From assembly GCA_035041965.1 (NCBI GenBank), contig JAPYMA010000978.1, positions 1-64,000 of the forward strand: DNA of 64,000 nt, given 5' to 3'. Below the pieces are notes generated by a model. It had not been told where the DNA came from, did no database searches, and saw only the letters and a list, made by a program, of their open reading frames with translations. Origin of the DNA: Anisakis pegreffii (taxonomy: Eukaryota; Nematoda; Chromadorea; Rhabditida; Anisakidae). The position numbers and the translations under genes were made by a program. How positions within the stretch are numbered: the stretch's first letter is position 1; each line of letters begins with the position of its first letter. This document shows positions 13,101-25,100 of the stretch, piece after piece.

Positions 13101-16100
13101 CTCTTGCCTTGCGAGTGGCTCCAAGGGCATGACCTGTGATAGTAGTGGTCAGGTATGTGGACTTCATATTTATTTATCTGTTTACATCAGTCATTCAACT
13201 AATTTATTTTAATCATTTTCGTTGCATTGTGATGATGAAGTGAAGCGTTTTAGTGCTATTGTAAAGCAAATTTCCAAGGTGAACGTTGTGATCAGTGCAA
13301 AACAAACTTTTACAACTTCCCCATCTGTGAAGGTTTGTTGATAACTCATTATGTTCACTTTTCGAGTAAAACGTTGTTGAAATTTTATAATATTGATGAA
13401 GAGTGATGAATTTTAAGAGTGCAATTGTAATCCAAGCGGAGTGGTCGCATCGTTTGCTGGTTGTGATAAAGTGGCACCAGGCGAGCTGTGTACATGTCGT
13501 GCGAATGTTATCGGTCGCACTTGTGATCAGTGCAAACCAACGTTTTGGGATTTACAGTATCAACATGCAGAAGGTTGCATCAGTTGTGGTTGTCACTTAG
13601 CTGGTACAATCTCGATGCTGAACGATTGTGATCCAATCAATGGACAATGTTTCTGCAAACGACATGTCTCGGGCCGTCGTTGTGAGCGCTGCGGAGATGG
13701 CTTCTATCAACTTCAGTCCTATGATCAACTCGGATGTCAACGTAGATTTATTCCTCATGCTCCCGTTTGTATTCTCAGACGCATTCTTCGAAAGTGAAAT
13801 CATATCATTTCAGCATGTGAATGTGATATTGGAGGTGCGTTGGGTGTTGGCTGTGATATAAACACGGGTCAATGTCGTTGCAGACCTCGTATAACTGGCC
13901 GCGAATGCAACAAGCCGATTGTAAATCACTATTTCCCAACTCTCTGGCATAATCAGGTAGCTTTCGTCGAAGATTTCTTCATCGCTTCATGAATGTTTTC
14001 ATCATCTTTATTCTTTTTGTTGGTTAAATCAACGTTGCGGATCATCTGTAATTTATCATATCTGTCGCAACATGTCCCAAATCAATCAGATGATCTCTCA
14101 TTTTTAGTGTAAGTGCGAGTTCATACGTCAGTTAGTGTGACATCGCAGAAATTTCCAGCTGATCATAACCAAGAGTCTATTGAAATGCTGTCGTTTTTTT
14201 TCAGTACGAAGCAGAGGACGGCATGGCGGCCGATAATCGAAGCGTGCGATTTGCAATCGATGAGAACCAATTCCCAAACTTCTCATGGCGGGGTTTTGCC
14301 GTTTTTTCACCAATTCAAGATGAGATCATTATTGACGTGATTGTGCATAGAGCTAGTTTGTATCGCCTCTTGTTTCATCACGCCAATCCAACGCAAGTCA
14401 ATGTTGATGCTGAAGTATTCCTAACACCAACCTATACTCACACACAAGGTCTTTTTTTGTCAGAAATTTTATTGGCTTATATTCCATCAGAATACGTTCT
14501 CCAGATAATGTTGCTTGAGAGCAGTTGACTTGAACATTGAAAGTAGCTGTTTGATCATTTCAAGATGTGGAACAATCCGTAAAAATATCATTCGTTCCCA
14601 CTGATGCACCATCCACAGTAGTTGTCAACACAAAACAACCGTTTGTGCTTAATCCTGGCCGATGGCGAATCAGAACGAAAACGAAACAAAGACTTTTCTT
14701 GGTGAGTAATAGTTAGTTTTCTGTTGCATTTGTTAGAAATGATGATATTCAAAACAGAAGCGAACATATTCAAGTATCAACCTATAAGAATTGTTAAACA
14801 TTTAAAGGATTTTATTGTGCTTCTACCGTCCGAATACTATGAGGGATCCCTGCTGAAGGAACGAATAACTGAGCCATGTGAAGCAAATAATACTCAGAAT
14901 TCCACATGCATTGATCTTCTCTATCCACCATTACCAGTTGCATCAAGATTTGACGTGAACGACGATCGAACTGTCAACAAAATTGCTGAAGACGGCTCTG
15001 AAACGATTCTTGAAAAAGTAATTGATTCACTGTTGATTTTTGATTTAACTGGATTGTAGAAGATTTGATGATTTTGATGAAAATTAGCGACTTTATCGCA
15101 AAACCGAACTGTTTTATTTGACGACAGCATTCAGTTTAGATAATTTTAGGTACCAGTTGAAGTTTCACCAGGTTCTGCTGTATTCGTTCGTGCCGATAAC
15201 CGAAGTCGTCAAGTACAAATGAAATTAGATGTGAGTGTTGGCTGTTAGATGATAAAGTATTATATCACAAAAATTAATCATATTACAACATTATGCATTT
15301 GAATTTTCACCTCTTTTTATTGCTCTCGTTTAGAATGTCAATCGCTAGTTTGAATAATTTCACAATCGTCTAGTTTTTAGCAACGAAAACTTTTCGTTCG
15401 CATCCGATTATTGACATAACTAGTTGAATTTGATTGCAAGCAGAAACAATGAAGTGGTGGTATTTTGTGCAATATTTGAATAACAATTCTGTGCAATGGA
15501 GTGCGTTTGCATCTCTCGTGCATTGCAAAAATGGATTTGTTCTTCATCGTAAATGGTTGCAAAATTAAATGGTGGACAAGTCTATTTTATAGGTGCCTGA
15601 AAAAGATGACTACGTAGTGGTAACAGAATATCACAACTTGGAAAAAAGCGAACAACCAGTGGAGATTAAAATTAATCAAAATAATTCAACAATTCTAAAT
15701 GGAATCGTTAGCATACACTATTGCCCATATGCGTACGTTGTGCATTGAAACTTTTTTCCGATCAGATTAAATCAGTGTTTACACAGGATCCGAGAATGCT
15801 GACTTTTGAATTCTGGTCCCAGTCTCGGGATTTATTTCCTCAAAAATCTTGGCGTTTGATGAAACATAATACTTTAAGTAATATACTCATCTTGAATTAT
15901 AAATCAGTCATTCCTAGTTCATTCATATTTGTTATTTATCATCCAGGTGACAATAAATGTGCCATCTCAGCTCTTGTTTTTCGGAAAGCAGCGAATAAAA
16001 ATTCTGTAGCGTCATCACTGTTGTTCAGTCATCCGTTGCTTTGTCTTTCGTTTAGGATCGATTTTCAAAAGTGGATTTATCCGAACATTGAAAAATTATC

Positions 16101-19100
16101 GAGAGTTTGCAAAAATTAGATCAGTTTATATGTAAATAAACATTGAGTGATAATGTCTAATCTGTTTTAAGCACATTTTGTCGCGAAGTTATTTCTTCGA
16201 ACGGGAGTGTCGCAGTCGTTCAACTCGAAGCTGAAACACCGGCTATTTTGACGTTTACGGTTGAACCAACGCAAGAATTTGGTCTCGCTGCTGTTAATTT
16301 GATTAAATCTAAAGACTGGAATATCGATTACCTACATCAGGTATAAATGCCTACTTCAAATTGTATTCAGTTCCTTTTCGATAGACTTCGGAATATTTGT
16401 TTTCTGCAAAAAAATTTTTGAATTCGATTTTCGGATAGGATTTCGTAAATTTTTAGGTACCAGTCTGTATTCGCAAGAAGGGTAAATGTGTTGAACAGTG
16501 GTATCCACCAGCGCCGAATTCGATTGTTACAGAAGCTGAATCCGGAACAAATAGCAAGGGAGCGATCTCTGCTGAAAAATTGCCATTCGTTATCAGTAAT
16601 CCGAAAGGAGTTCAAGTAATGGTACTTGACGAAAATCAGGTTTTTTTTCAATGCTAAATTTCAAAATAACTGTTTTAGTGAAGCAATTCGTATATCGGAT
16701 GAATGAAGTCTCACTGGTATCATTCTTTCTCTTACAGGCAACAGTTGACATAGCCGGAATGGTTCCAGCACCTGGTCACTATGTTTTCATTGTGAATTAT
16801 TTCAATCCGGATAACACACCAGTTGATGCTGAAATTTTGCTACAAAATGAACAGTTCCATCAAGGTTTGCAACTTAATCATTTACACGATCCACTGAGTG
16901 AAAATTCATCAGTTTCATTGCAAATGATATTCTAAATAATCACAAACTAATCAAAGTTCATTCATATATTCAGATGAAATAATATCATCCAATAACACAA
17001 TTGGTGAGTGTTATTACATCGTTTAAGAAGTTATGCGCTCAACTGATTATTGCAATGGCTTTTTTCTAGATCGCTTTTGCATCTTTCCCACTCCGACAAC
17101 TATTTTGCTTTTTGCAACGCTTACTCTGTTCGCTTTGCATTCCATATGTGCACATGAAGCTTACTAATACGCAATAAAATTAAGATGAATTATGCTTAAA
17201 TATCGATGAATATTTTAGCATACGTACCATTCTCGTATTGCCCAAGTATATACGGTTGTCGAGCACTAATACGGGATAAGAATCGACATGAAATAATTCA
17301 TTTCTGGATGGATGATAAATACACGGCTTCGTTCTATTATAATAGCACCCAAAAAGGACCACTTTACATTGTAAGCATTAGCCTTTTATATCACATCTCA
17401 TAATATCGTTAAAATTCATTGACCTATAACAACTGCAATTGCACGGGCACGTGGTACTGCTTAATCAAGTCCAGTATAGTTTATTTCATTTCAAGTGCTT
17501 ATAGGATTCCATAACAACAGTACCTTATCAATCGTTCAGTGATTCACTTATGAATCCACAACCTATTGATCTATCAACTGAATATGTTACTGAATGTCAA
17601 ATTGGTAATTTTAAGAACGAGTAAGTTTGTTGCTTGCTTCTGATACAGTCAGGGATTAAAAATGAATGGTGCCTTGAGAATTTACGGTAAAACAATAATT
17701 CTTTTAGGAAATGATCTATTCTTGAGTTATTTGTTATCACTTCTTATATTTAAATGTTTATCTGTTGAAAAGTTTTGAATCGATCTGTTAAAAACCTACA
17801 GAAAGTAAAAATTTATGAAAAATTGAGAGGAATTATAAACGAAGTATTGTTACAGCCCAGCAAATGTGAGCGATTATTGTCGTGAAAAAGTATTTTCGTT
17901 AACATCTGAGTTCAATATGGCTGCGCTGTCATGCGACTGTAACTCGCAAGGCAGTAAAAGTTTCTCATGCGACGAATATGGTGGCCAGTGCCCTTGCAGG
18001 GCCAACGTAATCGGTCGACGTTGCGATCGCTGTGCTCCTGGACACTACAGTTTTCCAGAATGTTTTAGTGAGTTGCAAATTAGAAATGCGCTTGAACTTA
18101 GAAAGAACTAATCGTGAATAGATCTAATTCAATGTAACAGTTGCGTCCCTCAACTAGGTTTTATCATTCATCAAAGCCACATAACCGCAACATTTTTGAT
18201 AGTTCAAACAGCAAAATTATTTGATAACAGGACACAGATTGATACTAATTTGGTCCATTCTGCTGAAATAAAAACCAGCACGTTGATAGTGTGAAAAAGT
18301 TGGAATATGAATTCGTATTAAGAGAGAATAAGTGATTTTTAGAATGTCATTGTGGTGACAATCATCTGTGCGATGAGCGTACCGGTCAATGCTATTGTGC
18401 ACAGCACGTTGAGGGTAAGCAGTGCGATCGGTGTGTGCCGTATGCGTTTGGTTATGATCCACTGATTGGATGTCAACTTTGCGGTTGTCATCCAAATGGT
18501 TCTGAAGGTGGTCAACTGCAATGTGATCCAAATAATGGGCAGTGCTTGTAAGTGATGTTTGCAATTGAAGTTTCTCATTGAATAACTTGCATTTGAATTT
18601 GAATAGCTTTTGGATTTGCGCTCAATCAATCAACAATTTTTCAAAGCAATTCATTCAATTTCAATAAATTTTCGTGAATTGTCAAGAGAGTGAAAAAAAA
18701 AACACGGAAACTTGCAGATGCAAGGGAAACGTTGGGGGACGGAAATGTGACAGATGCTTGGCAGGTTTTTACGGTTTTTCACATTGCTATGAGTGTGCAT
18801 GCGAAACAAAAGGTACAACTGATGAAATTTGTGACGCATCAAACGCGATGTGCAAATGCAAGGTGCGTTCTTTGTTTACAGTTCTTGATGGATAGTTTTG
18901 TTGTGTGATTTCAGTTTCATCCAGTTGAATGAAACACTTTCAGAAGAACGTTATCGGTGACAGTTGCGATACATGTCGTCCAGGCACATTCAATCTGCGA
19001 GCTTCAAATCCGGATGGTTGCTCAGAATGCTTTTGCTTTGGTGCTACTGACCGATGTCGTTCATCATATTTACCAGTCTCTTTCGTACGTCTTTTTTCCA

Positions 19101-22100
19101 AATTATAATCCTTACATTATTCTTGTTACTGAAGCATCTTCATTCCAATCAAAATGGTTTTAATCATTCAAACATAATTTGATAAACCTTTATTTTCGGC
19201 GTCATTAGATGAAAGTGCGATATTTTCATTCATTTATAAAGCGTTATTTTAATATTTTTGTTAATAAATGGAGGGAAAATTTTTCATTGGATTTAGTTTG
19301 TTTATGTTAAATTCGTCCAGGATCAGCTAATTTTACAGATTGGATTTGACGAAGAAGCATGGAACGTCACTGATCCAGATGGCGAAATCACTCATTCGGA
19401 TGGTTCAGTACATTACAAATCAGCCTCAGAAAATCCACCAAAAACTGTGTACTTTTTAGCGCCATTGGTTGTTGGTCAAGACTATACAAGTTCGTACGGA
19501 TTGAAAGTTAGTGGCATTGTGTGGCATTTCACCTTGCTGATTTCTCATTATTGTTTTCATTACCTTTCTGATTGTTCTAGCACGATTTTTCTCAGCTGAT
19601 AACTGAAAATGTTTACGATGTCTTTATGAAAGCAAAAGAGTATATTTCATTTACAGTTCTCCTTCGTAATTTCGTCACATCCTGATGGGCAAGCAGGGCA
19701 TATGAGCGCGGCAGCCGATGTTCGCTTGGTTGGTTTCAATATGACACTCGATTTTTGGGCCAGTGAACAGCCCGCTGATCCGCAAAAATCATTCCACGTT
19801 GATGTCAGGCTAATCCCGGTGAGTGCGTTTTTGTTTTGAAATGTTCATGCGTGCATCTTTAATGACTATTTTTCTGATTGATCGGACTTACAGTTCAGTT
19901 TTTCAGGAGAATTTTTTGAATTCAAACGGCAACACAATTACTCGTGCAGATTTGATGCTTGTTTTGTATGACCTCAAGGAACTGCGCATAAAAGCTTCTT
20001 ACTATGAACACTGTAGTTCTGCGACAATTACCGAAATCCTTCTTGAAGTAGCCAGAGATGATCAAAATTCTGTTGATACGTCATTCACGGCCACCTCTGT
20101 TGAGTTGTGTCAATGTCCTGCCCCTTACACCGGACCTTCGTGTCAGGTTTGTTTGTCCCTATCTCTTGTGGACCACAAAACAGTTGCTCGTTGTGATGCA
20201 CAAGTATTTTACATCGTTCACAACACGTTCGTGCATATAATTATTACTCATGACTGAATAACATTCTTTTTTTGTTTCAGCAATGCTCACCGGGATATTA
20301 TCGTGTCTCATCTGGTCAGTATTTGGGTGCTTGCGTTCCATGTGAATGCAACGGTCATTCAGGCAGTTGTGATACCGAAACGGGCGTGTGCTTCGATTGT
20401 CAGCATGATACTCGTGGTGATCATTGTGAATTATGTCGCAGTGGGTTTTATGGTGATGCCACAACTGGCAGCCCATATTCTTGTTTGCCCTGTGCTTGTC
20501 CACATCCATCTGCCTCCAACAATTTCGCGCTTAGCTGTCAGGTTCAGTTTAAGTTCTTATTTTTATATTTGTACTTCATTTTTAGCACACTAATGCGTTA
20601 ACTTCACAATTCAGTCAACATCATTTCCCCGTAAATTGGCATGTTTTCTATGTTGTATTTTATCATATTTGAACAAAGCGATATTTTCAATTCAATCTCG
20701 ATATTTATGTTCTTAGCTCGTTCCGTATCAATCCACTTTTTTATTCATTCCTCATAATGTTTTATAATTTCGATGTAAGGTTAGTCTAGATCAAGTAATT
20801 CCGAGCGATTGCTCATTTCTGTTTGTAATAATAACTGACTTGAGCATCAAATACAGTTCTATCGTTCTCTTAATGCTTGAAGGTGTAATTATCTACAGAC
20901 CAGTTTGAATGTAATGTGATAACGATTTTTTTGGATTTAGGTGAGTGAAACAGGTGTTTTGGAGTCGTGCACTTGCAGACCTGGTTACGCATCTGACCGT
21001 TGCGAACGGTAAATTTTCCTCTCTAACAACTAGAATTTTAAACTGTAGGTTTAATCGGAAATGATGAGAGAGTGTTATATCACTTTCATGCCCGTTCAAA
21101 AATATTTTCACGACCGCGGCTGCCGTCAAAAAAATTGCTAGAAAAAATTAATTATATCTTTTGAAGTAGGTAATTGTCATGCATTTTTGATTAGTTTTTT
21201 TTTGGAATGATAATTCAGCAGTAATCGAGAAAATTATCATTTCATACATGTTGATGTATGTGTAAACATTTTCAAAATGAATCTATCTCATTTAGATGTG
21301 ATATTGGCTACTATGGCGAGCCGTTACGCATGGGTGGTTCATGCGAAGAATGCGATTGTAATGGTAATAATGATTTGAGTGTGGAAGGATCGTGTCATCC
21401 ACTCAGTGGTGACTGCGATCTTTGCATGAATAACACCGATGGACGACACTGTGAATACTGTAAACAGTGGTATTACGGTGATGCAGTCGAGGCGAAAAAT
21501 TGTACAGGTAAAGCTAACCAAAAAAGTTTTTGCTAACGCAACCAATTTCGTGTTGCAGAATGACGAATGGAAAAAAATCTCTTGAATCACTTGGTGTTAG
21601 AAGAACGGGCAAACAACGAAAATATAAGTGTTGAAGTGTGAAAATCTGGACATGAAATTGAATTGCAGAGTGTGCTTGCGATCAATGTGGAAGTGCCTAT
21701 TGCGATAATGTGTCCGGGAAATGTGTCTGTCAGCCGCTTGTTGATGGTGATAATTGTGATCGATGCGTGGTAGATTTTTTTTGAATTGATGCGTAATTAA
21801 ATTGCCAGATTTTCGTTTACTCAATTGCTTAGATCTGATTAAATGACTATTTTGCTTATATTGCAATGATGGAATGACATTTTATCAGAACTCAATCGTT
21901 GCGAGATTTTCGTAGATTCATGAATAAACAACTCCTTATTTAAGGCCGTAATTCGTTAAAATTGGTGTGTAATTGAAATTCTTACAAACATGGAATTAAG
22001 GCAGACGCTTGGGGATTTTCACGTTGTCAGGGATGTCAAATGTGTAACTGTGCCCCAGCATCGTCGAGTCCTCAATGCCATGAGGAAACTGGCCAATGCG

Positions 22101-25100
22101 CTTGCATGCCAGGTGCTACAGGATTACATTGTGAAGCGTGTGAATACGGCTACTGGAATTATGGACCGTTTGGATGCAAAAGTAAGTATTCATCGATAGT
22201 GCCGATTACTTGTAGCTGCTTCTTAAATTTCTGTTCAACACAGTTCTATGTTCATTAAAATGGCTGTTGCAGAGTGTGACTGTGAAGCGGATTTATCGTT
22301 GGGTACAGTGTGTGATGTAAATACCGGACAGTGTCATTGCCAGGAAGGTGCAACCGGTCCGCGTTGTGACCAATGTTTAGCGGAATATTTACGCATTCCT
22401 ACGTATGGATGCCGATGTGAGTCTTGCCATTAGTATCACTACTACGAACTTCTTTAATCAATTTGTATGAGCGATTCAGTCCATTGCATGAGCGATTTTA
22501 TCAGTTGCATTTCAGTTTGCGATGAATGTGTGCATTCATTAAATGCTGATGCAGACTTGTTGCATTCTTCAATCACTAATGTTAACACAACTATTGGTAA
22601 TGTTTCGACAACAGCATTGACAGGCGCACGTCTCAAGCGTATCGAAACGGATATGAAATCGCTTCGGGTACGATTATCTCTTGAATTGTATATTTCAGTA
22701 CACTGAACATGCCATATTTGGCTTCAAATTGGGCGAAACAATTTGCTAGGTGAGAACGCATGGGAATAAACATGGACGTCTCTAAAGGATGAAATCTTTC
22801 ATAAAACCTATAGTAACAATAGGTCACGCATTTTAACTGCCAGCTAAGGAAGATACGAGGTAAAAGTGCATTAGGGAAAGAGTACTGTGAAAGAGTGCAC
22901 GTGAAAAGAGAGATGGTACTAGGAGGGGGGGAGGTTATGAGTTATTCATATGGCTTAAACTGTTCGTTTGTAAGTATCGATGTGTGTTAAACTTATACGA
23001 TCGATTGCAACTACAAAACTATTAATTGAAAAATAGAGACGATCTTTAAGAAGTATTCGATTGCAGGAATCGGCTGAACATGCGATTGGTTCAACGACAG
23101 ATATTGGAATCGAAAATCTGAGTGGGGATGTTGGCGCAAAAAAAACAGCAACCAATGCGGTAGTGATACGAGCGAATCGCTCAATGGACTCTCTTGATAC
23201 GCTTTGTTCAAAGTTAAATTCTATCATGGATCAAACTACTAAGGTATCATTCACCTATATTTATTGTATCTTTGTTAACCACATCTCTGCATCAAATCCC
23301 CATGCATTAAAAACACTTCGCTCATTTCCCTGCAAAAAATAATTCCTCATAAATGTGTTTACGCAGCGATTATTAATTGATATATTCTATGTGATTACGT
23401 TTAGATATGTGATCACCTAATATAATTTCTTATAGGCTGCATCCGATGTGCTAGATCGTGTTGAGGTATCGCATTGGGTGGTGGACTCGTTGAAGAGTTT
23501 AAGTAATGCGCTCATGAAAGGATCAAATGAACTGGATCGACAACATCGAATAAATGAAGCACAGATATTACTTGATAAAATTCGAAACATATCTCAAAGG
23601 TCATTCCTTACTTCTCCTTCCCATCTACTCACCACAATTTATCCTCAAATTCGAACTCAATTGTCAAAATTCTCGTTTTGAACAAATTTCATATTCCATT
23701 TTCATACTTGCGTCGACGAATCTTCAGTAGAACATGAAACTTTCTTCAGACTCATCCTATTTTCAGCCTCGATTCGGTAAGTGTAATCGAAGAAGCGCTT
23801 TCGAACGCAACGCAAACCCTAAATCGATTGGATGAACAAAGAAATCGAACAAAAATTCAGCTGGACAAATATGCAAGTTCGGAAAAGAAGGCACAACAAT
23901 TAATGCAGTATGCTGTTGATTACGGTGTTCATCTGCAGAACGTTTCGACCATAGTTCAATCTATTCTTAAAGTAAGTTTTTTCTAAAAGGAAGAGTTTCG
24001 TCATGATTCCATTTGAAACTACAACATTCGAATCACTCGATAGTGTCAGTTCAGCAGAAGAGTTCCGATAAGAGAGAAACCAATCTGTTTGCAGCGCCTG
24101 AATGACACCTCATTGTTTGGTGTGAAAGCCGTTATTGATGGCATTGAAAAGGATGACCAAACAATTGCAAAAGCAATCGATCAAGTTGAACAACTCAACA
24201 AAGCTACTCAGCAGTATAATAATGACGTGAAAACGTTGAGAAAGGAACTTACAAATATCATCAATGAATTGAATTACACGATGACCATATTCGAGGAACA
24301 AATCACTGAGAGAAAACGTATCAAACGAAATACGATTGATAAGGTTCAATAATTCTTTATTTGTTGGTTCACATACCAAAACAATTATGTTTCACGTACA
24401 ATTTCATTCGTATTCGTTCAACTTCCAAAGGCGATTACAACAGTAAAGTTGAATTAGAGTACTTGCTTAATCGTAATCATCCAATAATATGCTTTGTACC
24501 ACTTAAATGGTATCAGAGAATAACTTTTGCCTGTCAAAATTGATAGCAAGTGATATTATTTTCAGACAGCCTACACAAATCACGTCCATAAGCTGGAGAC
24601 AGAAGCGACTCGTCTCTCTGGGATGTTTGGTGCAACACGACTTCAGGCTGAAGGTGCCGTCGAGGCCGCAAATACGTATAAAGAATTATTGAAAACGATC
24701 AGTGTGGCACGTGAACTGGCTCAAAATGCATCCGTTGATGCTAAAGAAGCTAAAGAGTTTATTGCAGGACAAGTGAGCAATGCACTAATTAACTCAGTTA
24801 ATCGTTCTCATCATCTATGTAACACAAGCACTTTTGAGATGTTAATTCGCTTCAAAGAGATCGTTTAAGGCAATAAAAGCAAAATCAATGAATGAGGAGT
24901 CTGGAAATCTACTTCGAATGGCAAGTGATGCACGTAAGAAAACCGTTAATGAGATTGGTGTAAAGCAGTCAAAGTTGGGAGAGAAGCTAAATGAACTAGG
25001 TGAACATATTGACGATCAGAAGGGACGTATCGACGCGCTTAAAGGGATGTTCGATGATAGAGAAGTGGTCAGAAATTCGTTTGTTTTTCAAGAGGAATAT

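Noticed and set aside
15721..16119. A 132-codon frame within laminin intron 23
   Set aside because: It begins inside exon 23 in another frame and continues through intron sequence. Flanking laminin exons splice in phase without it.
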